DNA of 64,000 bases, taken from NCBI GenBank assembly GCA_965238045.1, contig CBDEGU010000012.1, positions 1,054,001 through 1,118,000 on the forward strand, written 5' to 3'. The position numbers and the translations under genes were made by a program. The notes under the pieces were generated by a model. The model saw only the letters and a list, made by a program, of their open reading frames with translations, was not told where the DNA came from and made no database searches. Origin of the DNA: CBDEGU01 sp965238045. Lineage in GTDB: Bacteria > Acidobacteriota > Terriglobia > Bryobacterales > UBA6623. Below are positions 42,224 to 50,418 of the stretch, in pieces. The first letter of the stretch is position 1. Each line of letters opens with the position of its first letter.

Positions 42224-43260
42224 GATGGGTATTCACTTGACTCAGGTATTTTGAAATGGCCCCTACATGTTGTGGTTGTCCGTAGCGCGTGTTGCGGTGC
42301 CTCCGACCAGCGACTTGTAGGGCGCCGGTTGGACGGCGACGGCCTGCTGAACCAGGCGGTAGAAGAGCTTGCCTCGGCTTCTGGACTTGCGGCGGTTGAA
42401 GCGGAAGGTGAATTCGTCGAGGTAGTAGTCGAGATGCTCGTGGCTGACGGCTCCTTGATGCGTACCCAGTATCCAACGCTTCAGTAACGACACCACGCGA
42501 TGCACGCGGGGGAGCAGTTGAGAGGCTCGTGCCGGTTGCCCGTCCAGGTAGCTCACCTCGTGGCGATAGCCGTCGCTTTCGAGTGGCTCGTATCCCAGCC
42601 AGCCGTCCGTGTGGACCACGCTGCCGGGTTCGACCGACTCGCCGACGAAGGCCATCAAGCTGTCCCCAGAGGCGTTCGGAATCGTGCGCATCCGAACTCG
42701 TCCGATGCCGGCGCCATCTTCCTCGGCCGCTACTACAATCAGCGCTTTCGCGTCGGTTTGGCGGCCCCGCACGCCCTCCTCCAGGGCTCCTAAGTAAGTC
42801 TCGTCAACCTCAACGCGCCCGCTGAGGCGATCACGTCCGGGCCGCACCATAGCGCGCCGAAGCTTGTGCAACCAAGTCCAGGCCGTCTTGTAGCTGCCCA
42901 GGCCCAACACCCGCTGCAATCCCAATGCACTCGCCCCGTTCTTCTGGCTGGTGAGCCACCACATTGCTCGAAACCAACTCTGGAGCGGCTTGCGGGTGTC
43001 TTGAAAGATTGTGCCTGCTGTCGCCGAAGCTTGATGCCCGCAGCTTGCACACTGCAGCAGCACCGTGCGCACCGCCCAGGTTTTGTCATGCCCGCATCGC
43101 GGACAACGAAAACCCTCCGGCCAGCGGAGTTGACACAGATACTCCCGACAGGCCTGCTCGCTAGCGAAACGCGCCTCGAACTCGGCCAAATTCCGGGGAT
43201 AATCTTCCATCGCCCAAGATCCTACATCTTGGGGTCACCTGAGTCAAGTAAATACCCATC
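42224..43260 (-). mobile_element. IS1595-type element, copy E (intact)
   Basis: 1037 bp, both terminal repeats present; exact 8-bp duplication CTCAAACA at 42216-42223 and 43261-43268. It separates the leader of the YHS-protein gene from its ribosome-binding site. Confidence 0.93.
42263..43210 (-). CDS. IS1595-family transposase, copy E
   Basis: 315 residues, identical to the product of 34418-35365, with the full zinc ribbon and DDE core. Two identical intact copies suggest recent activity. Confidence 0.92.
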   Translation of the reverse strand: MEDYPRNLAEFEARFASEQACREYLCQLRWPEGFRCPRCGHDKTWAVRTVLLQCASCGHQASATAGTIFQDTRKPLQSWFRAMWWLTSQKNGASALGLQRVLGLGSYKTAWTWLHKLRRAMVRPGRDRLSGRVEVDETYLGALEEGVRGRQTDAKALIVVAAEEDGAGIGRVRMRTIPNASGDSLMAFVGESVEPGSVVHTDGWLGYEPLESDGYRHEVSYLDGQPARASQLLPRVHRVVSLLKRWILGTHQGAVSHEHLDYYLDEFTFRFNRRKSRSRGKLFYRLVQQAVAVQPAPYKSLVGGTATRATDNHNM

Positions 43261-43282
43261 CTCAAACAAAGAGGAGAATACA

Positions 43283-43804
43283 ATGACAATTCGAAAAACG
43301 TACCGAAACACAATGAGCCGGATCGCCCTGGGCGGGCTGCTTGCCGCCGCCGTGCTCCTGCCGGCTGCTTCCATTCCCATGCGCAGTGCCTATGAGGTCA
43401 ACATGAGCACCGGCATGACCCTCGCGGGCGCCCCTTTGGCCATGCACGGCTACGACCCGGTGGCCTACTTTACCGAAGGTCGGGCCCGTGCCGGCAAAGC
43501 GGCTTTCAGCTCGAAACACGGCAACGCGGCCTACCGTTTTTTTAGCAAGGCAAACAAGGAAAAGTTCGAACAGAACCCCCAACGCTACCTGCCTCAATAC
43601 GGCGGTTATTGCGCCTTTGGCGTAGCGGTCGGCGCGAAGTTCGATGGTGATCCCACCCTGTTCCGGATTGTGGACGACAAGCTGTACCTCAACCTGAATC
43701 CGGACATTCAAGCGACTTGGGAGAAAGACATCGCGGGTAACATCGTCAAGGCCGATGGGAACTGGACGCAGATCCGAGACAAAGCGCCCTCGGAACTGAA
43801 GTAA
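43283..43804 (+). CDS. Exported YHS-domain protein
   Basis: 173 residues; ATG at 43283 after AAAGAGGAGAA. Signal peptide (IALGGLLAAAVLLPAASI), then the YHS domain: MHGYDPVAYFTEGRARAG, FSSKHGNAAYRFFSKANKEK and QYGGYCAFGVAVG. The Cys in GYC and the conserved Tyr fit the family, which is thought to bind metal or heme, but the function is unsettled. The gene keeps its ribosome-binding site; its upstream leader is displaced by IS1595 copy E, so expression may now depend on the element. Confidence 0.87.
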   Translation: MTIRKTYRNTMSRIALGGLLAAAVLLPAASIPMRSAYEVNMSTGMTLAGAPLAMHGYDPVAYFTEGRARAGKAAFSSKHGNAAYRFFSKANKEKFEQNPQRYLPQYGGYCAFGVAVGAKFDGDPTLFRIVDDKLYLNLNPDIQATWEKDIAGNIVKADGNWTQIRDKAPSELK

Positions 43805-43962
43805 GGGGATCGGACTTGATAGCGTTGCCCCCTAAACCAAAACCATAGCAACTCGAAAGGTAAACAAATGACGCATTCGAAAACAGCAAGCCAGTCCTGC
43901 TCACCAAAGACCGCGCGAGGCCGCCTCTAGCCAGAGCCGCGCCCCAATGAAAGGAGAAAACT

Positions 43963-45156
43963 ATGTCAAGCTCCAAAGGATCCGCAGTTCTCGCCATGCC
44001 GTGGGAGGCAGGGCGCGGAATAGAGCATCACCCAGTCCTCGAGCCCGTCTCGATAGGCGGCCTGATGCTCCGAAATCGGGCGGCAGTCGCTCCCATGAGT
44101 CGCGTCAGCGCCAGCCCCCAGGGCGTCCCGACGGCTGCCATGCAGCGCTACTACGGAGAATTTGCGGAGGGCGGATTCGGATTGATCATCACCGAGGGCG
44201 CCTACACCGACAAGTTGTACAGCCAGGGCTATCACAATCAACCCGGCATCCTGACGGAAGAGCAACTAACAGGCTGGCGTAATGTTGTCCAGCAGGTGCG
44301 TCGAGCTGGGGCTCACGTCGTGCTGCAGCTCATGCATGCCGGAGCTCTTTCGCAGAGCGCCGCTCCCAAGTCGGGAGTCATAGGTCCGTCAGCGGTTCAG
44401 CCACTGGGCCGAATGATGCCGGAGTACGGCGGCTCGGGACCTTACCTCACGCCGCGCGCCATGACGGGCCAGGACGTCCAGCAGGTCGTGGACGGTTTTG
44501 TGGCCGCAGCCCGGACCGCGCGCCGCGCTGGTTTTCACGGCGTCGAAGTCCATGCGGCTAACGGCTACCTGCTCGACCAGTTTCTGACCGAATACACGAA
44601 CCGCCGAACGGATCGATACGGCGGCGACGTGGCGAATCGCATCCGGCTGACCGCCGAGGTAGCTGGCGCCATTCGCGACGACCTCCCGCTGGATTTCGTA
44701 GTCGGCGTTCGCCTTTCTCAGACAAAGGTCAACGACTTCGAGTACCGCTGGCCGGGAGGAGCAAACGATGGGCGAATTATCTTCCGCGCTGTGCAGGACG
44801 CCGGCGTATCCTACATCCACGTGGCCAGTGAAGGGCGGGATTGGATATCGACGGCTACGCTGGCGCCTGCAGTCACCATCACCGGACTGGCCCGTCAGGC
44901 GACCGGATTACCGGTCATTGCAAACGGGGGGATGCATGATCCGCAGCGCGCGAGGCAGGTACTCGAAGATGGCCACGGCGACATCGTATCGCTCGCGCGC
45001 GGAGCGCTGGCAAACCCCGACTGGCCGTTAAGGATCGAACGCGCCGAAGCGCTTGAGGTTTTCAACCGAGAAACCCTTTCCCCTCGAGCAACGCTCGAAA
45101 ACGCCGAGCGGTTTGCCCAAAACCAGGAGGCTCAGCTCCTTCAGAACCTCCTATAA
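43963..45156 (+). CDS. Old-yellow-enzyme-family NADH:flavin oxidoreductase
   Basis: 397 residues; GAAAGGAG before the ATG. FMN-binding TIM barrel: LMLRNRAAVAPMSRVSA, VVLQLMHAGALSQ, FHGVEVHAANGYLLDQFL and the paired NRRTDRYGGDVANR segment, ending with VIANGGMHDPQRA and VSLARGALANPDWP. The His/Asn substrate pair is replaced in part by the HAANGYL motif usual for this branch. Reduces activated alkenes with NAD(P)H. The 158-nt gap before it contains a possible 20-codon frame at 43868, which is not convincing. Confidence 0.9.
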   Translation: MSSSKGSAVLAMPWEAGRGIEHHPVLEPVSIGGLMLRNRAAVAPMSRVSASPQGVPTAAMQRYYGEFAEGGFGLIITEGAYTDKLYSQGYHNQPGILTEEQLTGWRNVVQQVRRAGAHVVLQLMHAGALSQSAAPKSGVIGPSAVQPLGRMMPEYGGSGPYLTPRAMTGQDVQQVVDGFVAAARTARRAGFHGVEVHAANGYLLDQFLTEYTNRRTDRYGGDVANRIRLTAEVAGAIRDDLPLDFVVGVRLSQTKVNDFEYRWPGGANDGRIIFRAVQDAGVSYIHVASEGRDWISTATLAPAVTITGLARQATGLPVIANGGMHDPQRARQVLEDGHGDIVSLARGALANPDWPLRIERAEALEVFNRETLSPRATLENAERFAQNQEAQLLQNLL

Positions 45157-45201
45157 GTCGTTCTATTTCTGCTGAATAGACCGTGACACACGATAGACAC
45201 A

Positions 45202-45295
45202 ATGAGCGGTGGCGGCGACCCGCAGCGGGAGAAACCAAAACCCAAGCGACCTTGCCCGATCCGCCATCCAAATCTCAAACAAAGAGGAGAAGACA
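45202..45295 (+). repeat. Leader repeat upstream of first NTF2-like gene
   Basis: Second copy of the leader at 42146-42223 plus 43261-43285, uninterrupted, running into AAAGAGGAGAAGACA and the ATG at 45296. Since only the leader and not the genes are alike, it may be a regulatory or recombination unit. Confidence 0.8.
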
Positions 45296-45667
45296 ATGAC
45301 AACACCTACAAACGTAAGCGAGTACGACCTGATCGCTAAGACCGTCCAGCGCTACATCGATGGTGCCAAGTCCGGCAGAGGCGACGACATGATCCCCGCC
45401 TTCCACAAGGACGCGACGATCTTCGGTTATGCCGGTCCTAACCTGTTCGCGGGCTCCATCCAGCAGCTCTTTGCCTGGAATGACGGCAACGGTCCAGCGA
45501 CTGGGCTCCAAGCACGGATCGCCAGCATCGACCTCATTAACACGGTCGCCACCGTGCGGCTTGAACTCGACAACTGGACCGGCAGCCGGTACACCGACTT
45601 GTTCACGCTGCTGAAAGTCGACGGGGAGTGGAAGATCATGAACAAGGTCTTCCATCTGCACACCTGA
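45296..45667 (+). CDS. NTF2-like (Lumazine_bd_2-type) protein
   Basis: 123 residues; start fixed by the leader's AGAGGAG. Cone-shaped NTF2-like fold: VQRYIDGAKSGRGDDMIPAF, HKDATIFGYAGPNLF, ARIASIDLINTVATVRLELD and WKIMNKVFHLH match the family called putative lumazine-binding. The ligand is unknown; such proteins are often in stress or secondary-metabolism regions. A near-duplicate with a stop codon is at 47099, on the other side of the oxidoreductase gene. Confidence 0.87.
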   Translation: MTTPTNVSEYDLIAKTVQRYIDGAKSGRGDDMIPAFHKDATIFGYAGPNLFAGSIQQLFAWNDGNGPATGLQARIASIDLINTVATVRLELDNWTGSRYTDLFTLLKVDGEWKIMNKVFHLHT

Positions 45668-45876
45668 GGGAGTGGCGAGCGGGGCATAGGAAGGACCGTT
45701 GGAAGAACTGGTGATCGCTGGCTCGGGACCCCGAATGCCGGCGGTCGCCAAACGAACGGCCTCTGCGTCTGCACAAGACGACACAAGCTAGCGGGACCGA
45801 AGAGGTCCATTCGCTCTAGTTTGGCGCTGTGCTTTTCCCCAAGGGGCCAAGGGGCAACCAAAGAGAGGAGAACACC

Positions 45877-47022
45877 ATGAACAAAATCAGGACGCGGCAA
45901 GAACTCGCGGAAAAGCAAGATGGAGACCTGGCCCGAGGCGGCGGGGTCGTCAATCGCAGGATCGTGCTGAAGCGGAATCCGGAGGGCGAGCCCAAGCCCT
46001 CCGATTTCGAGGTGATGACCGAGGAGGTTCCGCCCATTGCCGAGGCTCAGATGCTGCTCCGCACCAAATGGCTCACGCTGGACCCGTACATGCGCGGCCT
46101 CGACGCTTCCGGCCCCATGAACAACGAGCGGAGCCTAGGCTCCACCATCGTGGGTGGCACCGTGTCGGAGGTGGTGGTGAGCCGAGCGAGCGGATGGAGC
46201 GAGGGCGACCTCGTCGTGGGTTACTACGGTTGGCAAGAATACAGTGTCGGCACGCCGGAAGATCTGCAATGGGGCAACGAGACCATGCCCATCGAGAAGT
46301 GGGACGGCTCGCTCGGCCCACCGTCCACCGCGCTCGGCATCCTGGGGATGACCGGCTACGCTGCGTATGCCGGATTGCTCAACGTGGCCACCGTCAAGGC
46401 GGGAGAGACAGTGGTCGTGAGCGCGGCCAGCGGTGCGGTCGGGCAGGTCGTCGGGCAGTTGGCGAAAATCCACGGCTGCCGCGTGGTCGGCATCGCCGGC
46501 GGGCCTCGGAAATGCGCTTACTGCGTCGACGAGCTCGGCTTCGACGCTTGCATCGACTACAAGGCCGGCGACCTTCCCACCGCACTGGCGGCGGCCGTGC
46601 CCGACGGCATCGACGTCTATTTCGAGAATGTTGGCGGCGAAGTGCTCGAGGCGGTGATCCCGCTGCTGAACCCGGGTTGCCGCGTGCCGGTGGCCGGATG
46701 GGTGAGCCAATACAACATCCCCAGAAACAACGCACCCTGGGAACAACAACAGGCAACACCGCTCCAGCGGCTGCGCGAGGCGGGGCTGAAGGACCTCGCC
46801 AAGGAAGGCTCCACCGAAGGGTTCCGCTTCTTCCATTTTTTCGAGCTTGCTGCCCGGCAACCGGACGCCCGCGAGGCGTTGCGAACCATGTCGGGCTGGA
46901 TCAAGGAGGGCAAGCTCAAGTACCGCGAGAGCGTCACCCACGGGCTGGACAGCTCCGTGGACGCCTTCATCGGCATGCTGCACGGCGAAAACTTTGGTAA
47001 AACGATGGTCCAGATCTCGTGA
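45877..47022 (+). CDS. CurA/PTGR-type NADP-dependent oxidoreductase
   Basis: 381 residues from ATG 45877 with AGAGAGGAG in front; in-frame codons from 45829 belong to the leader. Zinc-independent medium-chain reductase: VNRRIVLKRNPEGEPKPSDF, LTLDPYMRGLDA, the nucleotide motif VVVSAASGAVGQVVGQLAK, GIDVYFENVGGEVLEAVIPL, and the MSGWIKEGKLKYRE and FGKTMVQIS ending. These reduce enones or leukotriene-like carbonyls with NADPH. It lies between two duplicated NTF2-like genes in one direction, so the group may be an operon-like module. Confidence 0.9.
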   Translation: MNKIRTRQELAEKQDGDLARGGGVVNRRIVLKRNPEGEPKPSDFEVMTEEVPPIAEAQMLLRTKWLTLDPYMRGLDASGPMNNERSLGSTIVGGTVSEVVVSRASGWSEGDLVVGYYGWQEYSVGTPEDLQWGNETMPIEKWDGSLGPPSTALGILGMTGYAAYAGLLNVATVKAGETVVVSAASGAVGQVVGQLAKIHGCRVVGIAGGPRKCAYCVDELGFDACIDYKAGDLPTALAAAVPDGIDVYFENVGGEVLEAVIPLLNPGCRVPVAGWVSQYNIPRNNAPWEQQQATPLQRLREAGLKDLAKEGSTEGFRFFHFFELAARQPDAREALRTMSGWIKEGKLKYRESVTHGLDSSVDAFIGMLHGENFGKTMVQIS

Positions 47023-47098
47023 GCGGGGACCGTCGGCGCATAAGCGAATGGCTGATCGTCAACAAAATGAATACGACACTAAGAAAGGAGTGAGACCC

Positions 47099-47473
47099 AT
47101 GAGTAATACACCTACAAACGTAAGCGAGTACGACCTGATCGCTAAGACCGTCCAGCACTACATCGATGGCGGCTGATCCGGCAAAGGCGACGACATGAAG
47201 CCCGCCTTCAACGAGGACGCGACGATCTTCGGCTATGCCGGTGCCGACTTGTTCGCCGGCCCTATCCAGCGGCTTTTTGACTGGGTTGACGAGAACGATC
47301 CAGCGACGAGGCTCCAAGCACGGATCGCCAGCATCGACCTCATTGGCACGGTCGCCACCGCGCGGCTTGAACTCGACAATTGGACCGGTTGCCGGTACAC
47401 CGACTTGTTCACGCTGCTGAAAGTCGACGGGGAGTGGAAGATCATGAACAAGGTCTTCCATCTGCACCCCTGA
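47099..47473 (+). pseudogene. NTF2-like paralogue with in-frame TGA
   Basis: A diverged duplicate of 45296-45667 (SNTPTNVSEYDLIAKTVQHY against TTPTNVSEYDLIAKTVQRY). After DGG a TGA at 47174-47176 replaces the Lys codon; the frame then continues SGKGDDMKPAFNEDA, WKIMNKVFHLHP to 47473. An internal ATG at 47195 could restart, but would lack the first helix. A conserved GAAAGGAG and start suggest recent decay. The TGA is unlikely to be read as an amino acid. Confidence 0.8.
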
Positions 47474-47575
47474 GGGAGTAGCGAGAAGCCGCTGTGCCAG
47501 CGATTTCGGGCCTAGCCCAGTGTTGAGACGAATCATCGTCGAAGGCCCGACATATGAACGTAGGAGAACGCAACC

Positions 47576-48451
47576 ATGGCAGTGGAGATGGGTGGCAACG
47601 ATCTGCATACCAGTTACGCCATCGCGCGCATGGAGGTTTGGGGAGGAAATCAAGAGACGAGGACAAACGTGTCGCTTCCAGGCCTGGCGGCTTGGGTCTG
47701 CTCTGAACCGCTTGCAACCTCGTCGGGCGGCGACGTCTACTACCTCTCGGATTGTAATTCAGGTGCTTTGTCGCGTATTGTGCTTGCCGACGTGAGTGGG
47801 CACGGTCCTGATGTAAGCGACGTGGCGGTTAGGCTCAGGTCGCACATGTATCGTCATATCAACACGTGGGACCAGTCGGAGTTTGCGCGCGACCTGGGTG
47901 ACACGCTACGTCAAGACAGGCGTGGAACGAACTACGCGACAGCGATTATTCTGAGCTACCTCCCCGCGAAACGTCAACTCCTACTCACAAACGCGGGGCA
48001 TCCGGAGCCGCTTTGGTATCATGCGGCCAACGACCGTTGGGAGTTACTCACAGATGAGGTCGCGGCAACGACGGGCGAACTCTCAGGACTGCCCTTGGGT
48101 ATGATTCCGGGCACGAGCTACAGCCAGAGCGTTATACCGTTGGGCTGCGGAGACATAGTCATCCTCTACACTGACTCCCTCATCGAAAGCGAAACGCCCG
48201 GGGGCGAACAAGTGGGCCGCGACAGGCTTTTGGAGTTTGCACGGCAAGCTCCGACAGATTCTCCCGCCGTGGTAGGGGAATCCTTGATACGGCAAGTGCG
48301 GTCCTTCACGGCCGCTTCCGCCAAGACCGACGACGAGACAATCATCGTTCTGCAACGACTGGATCAGCCAGAACCTGTGGCGAAGATTCCAGTGTTCAGA
48401 GAAGCTTTTCCGGACGGCACCGTGCATCGTCTGGAGGGCGTTGGTCACTAA
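47576..48451 (+). CDS. PP2C/SpoIIE-type serine phosphatase
   Basis: 291 residues from ATG 47576; GTAGGAG lies in front. SpoIIE-like PP2C motifs in order: SSGGDVYYLS, LADVSGHGPDVSDVAVR, NYATAIILSYLPAKRQLLL, TNAGHPEPLWY, GLPLGMIPG, ILYTDSLIESE and DDETIIVLQRL. The metal-binding aspartates are in GGD, DVSGHG, TDS and DDE. RsbU-like enzymes dephosphorylate anti-sigma antagonists; there is no sensor domain, so it probably acts downstream of another protein. No anti-sigma partner is near. Confidence 0.87.
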   Translation: MAVEMGGNDLHTSYAIARMEVWGGNQETRTNVSLPGLAAWVCSEPLATSSGGDVYYLSDCNSGALSRIVLADVSGHGPDVSDVAVRLRSHMYRHINTWDQSEFARDLGDTLRQDRRGTNYATAIILSYLPAKRQLLLTNAGHPEPLWYHAANDRWELLTDEVAATTGELSGLPLGMIPGTSYSQSVIPLGCGDIVILYTDSLIESETPGGEQVGRDRLLEFARQAPTDSPAVVGESLIRQVRSFTAASAKTDDETIIVLQRLDQPEPVAKIPVFREAFPDGTVHRLEGVGH

Positions 48452-48622
48452 AGTCATGAGGACGTGCCTAACGAGATCACAGAGCGGGGCGGGGCCTTAT
48501 TGGAGCCTCGGAGAATGATCTGTCTTCAGGAAAGCGAGCTTCAAGTTACTCGGCGAGCTCGCCGTCCGGCAAACCATAAGCCGCCTAGCGACCCAAGGCC
48601 CGTGGTTCGCTCGATCCCATGG

Positions 48623-49240
48623 TTAGGTGTCGCGCTTGAGCACGAGCGGCGATGGATCCCCCCACTTGCCGGTGAACACGAACTGACTCAGCGGCTTTCG
48701 CTGCCTCGGTGCAAGATCGCGCTCCTTGAGAGCATCTGGCAGTTTGGCCGGGTCTCCCTTGTATCCGATCGCAATAGCCGTCCACGCCTCAGAATGCTCC
48801 GGTATCTGGTATACCTCACGCGCCTTGTCGGGAAGTATGCCGATCATCTGATGGACACACAGGCCTCGGGCCGTCGCCTCGACAAGCAAATTTCCGGCGG
48901 CCAGACCAAGGTCGTGAACGGCGGCGCGATTCTCCTTGTTATTCCGCGAAAACCTCAGACTAACGACACCCAACGCAAGCACCGGTGCGGACTTCGCCCA
49001 CGCCTCGTTTCCCTCTACGAGACAGGAGAGGAGTCGTGCGAACTCCACAGGGTCTTCCCTCGTCGCAACAAGATAGCTCCAAGGCTGTTCGTTGTAGGAG
49101 GACGCTGCCCAGCGAGTCGCCTCAAACAAAGAACGGAGGTCGGCCTGCGCAACCGGCCGGTCTTCGAAGCCGTAGGGGCTCCACCGTTCCGCCAGAAGTT
49201 CGTGAATTGGATAATCCGTCGATGCTTTCTTTTCAGTCAT
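48623..49240 (-). CDS. Nitroreductase-family protein
   Basis: 205 residues. FMN-binding nitroreductase fold: RWSPYGFEDRPVAQADLRSL, ATRWAASSYNEQPWSYLVAT and AAGNLLVEATARGLCVHQMI, closing with IPEHSEAWTAIAIGYKG. Reduces nitro, quinone or similar compounds with NAD(P)H. Convergent with the phosphatase gene; the gap 48,452-48,622 has nothing notable. Confidence 0.88.
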   Translation of the reverse strand: MTEKKASTDYPIHELLAERWSPYGFEDRPVAQADLRSLFEATRWAASSYNEQPWSYLVATREDPVEFARLLSCLVEGNEAWAKSAPVLALGVVSLRFSRNNKENRAAVHDLGLAAGNLLVEATARGLCVHQMIGILPDKAREVYQIPEHSEAWTAIAIGYKGDPAKLPDALKERDLAPRQRKPLSQFVFTGKWGDPSPLVLKRDT

Positions 49241-49431
49241 AATCGCTCTCCATGTTTCTGTGACGCCTAACCTAGATTAGCTAATTCGTACACGTCGGTT
49301 CCCGACGATGCTCGTCCCAACAAGGACCCTAGCGCTTTCGTAGCCGCCTGGGACTACAGCCGGGAAGCGCGAACTCCCAGACCGTGTTTTCGACGTGGTC
49401 GGTCCCCTAGACCGGGATCGATCCCAGCCGC

Positions 49432-49623
49432 CTACGCGGTGATGACGACGAGCTTCCCCTCGGCGCGGTTCTCTTCCATGAAACGATGGGCCTCGACGAT
49501 CTCGTCCATGCGGATCTGCTCTTCGTCTGTTAGCTTGCGCTTCTCGGCTGCGGCGGCTGCAATAATTGCATCGCCTTCCTTCGGCAGTGAACGCAGCTTC
49601 CCCTCCAAGTCATCTAGTGTCAT
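49432..49623 (-). CDS. Short protein: capsid delta-domain-like start, dehydrogenase-like end
   Basis: 63 residues. The first about 38 (LEGKLRSLPKEGDAIIAAAA, then EKRKLTDEEQIR) look like the delta/scaffold domain at the start of HK97-type major capsid proteins, in the right place after the protease gene. The last about 25 (MDEIVEAHRFMEENRAEGKL, VVITA) look like the C-terminus of an MDR-type dehydrogenase (AHRxMExNxxxGKxV). The simplest reading is a recombination junction near 49505-49525 that truncated the capsid gene. It could instead be a genuine small protein; the similarity was judged by eye. Confidence 0.5.
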   Translation of the reverse strand: MTLDDLEGKLRSLPKEGDAIIAAAAAEKRKLTDEEQIRMDEIVEAHRFMEENRAEGKLVVITA

Positions 49624-49644
49624 TTCAAAACCTCCGTGTTTCGG

Positions 49645-50418
49645 TTAGCTGAGTAAATGCACCGCTACTCGCTTCCGTAGGCCGAAGGCGGCTTTCGCTA
49701 GGGACCGGGCGACCTCATCGCTCGGTGTATCGGAAGTGCCGTCGGAGTGAGCCGTGAGGTGGCCCGGCTCCGACTTGAGGCGGGGGAGAAACTCCAGCGT
49801 GCGGTCGATCTGATCTTCCTCGGCCATACTTAGGCCGAAGCCTGCTCGTTTCTTGACGACGAAACCCTGAATGGCGTCGAAGTCAATTCCTGTTTCCTGC
49901 ATCGCGCGGGCGATCTTTGCCGTGGTCGATGGTGACGCCGGCATGACTACCGGCCCGGTCTCCAGCAACTCCAGCTCAATCCGCGGAATCGTCCGCTTCA
50001 TTGGCTTGTCTTTCTCTTCAAGCCAATCTTCCTTATGAACGAAGAACGCCATGGATGATCCGTCCACATCGCCGCGTCCGATCTTGCGCGCTACGCTCTG
50101 CGACTGCGGATCAAGCGCATCGGCCCGAATCTCATATCGGAGTCCCCGCTTGTTCTCCTCCACGTCCATCGTCCCGGAGGCGGTTCGTCCCAGCAGGAAA
50201 TCGACATTGTGGTTAAACATTCCCCGGATGTCGGGTTGCTCTTGTAGGGTCTTCTCGAACGCCCCCGACGCGACGCGCTCCTTAAATCCAAAGACGGGAT
50301 ACCATTTGCCCGTAACCGATCCATAGCCGGAGATCCTAATCACCTCATCGATGGTCTTGGCGCTCGCTCGTAATTCCGGGAACTGGTTTAGGCTGCGGTT
50401 CTCAAGAAATCGCTCCAT
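49645..50418 (-). CDS. HK97-family prohead protease
   Basis: 257 residues. Caudovirales prohead protease: YGSVTGKWYPVFGFKERVA, the catalytic His region GMFNHNVDFLLGRTASG and the Ser in DVDGSSMAFFV, with a long C-terminal extension. It cleaves the capsid delta domain during head maturation. Overlaps the end of the portal gene by 17 bp. Its target, the capsid gene, is apparently truncated downstream. Confidence 0.9.
   Translation of the reverse strand: MERFLENRSLNQFPELRASAKTIDEVIRISGYGSVTGKWYPVFGFKERVASGAFEKTLQEQPDIRGMFNHNVDFLLGRTASGTMDVEENKRGLRYEIRADALDPQSQSVARKIGRGDVDGSSMAFFVHKEDWLEEKDKPMKRTIPRIELELLETGPVVMPASPSTTAKIARAMQETGIDFDAIQGFVVKKRAGFGLSMAEEDQIDRTLEFLPRLKSEPGHLTAHSDGTSDTPSDEVARSLAKAAFGLRKRVAVHLLS

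Noticed and set aside
47174..47176. TGA as selenocysteine in the NTF2-like copy
   Set aside because: The intact paralogue has Lys there, no SECIS-like hairpin stands out and the family has no redox site.
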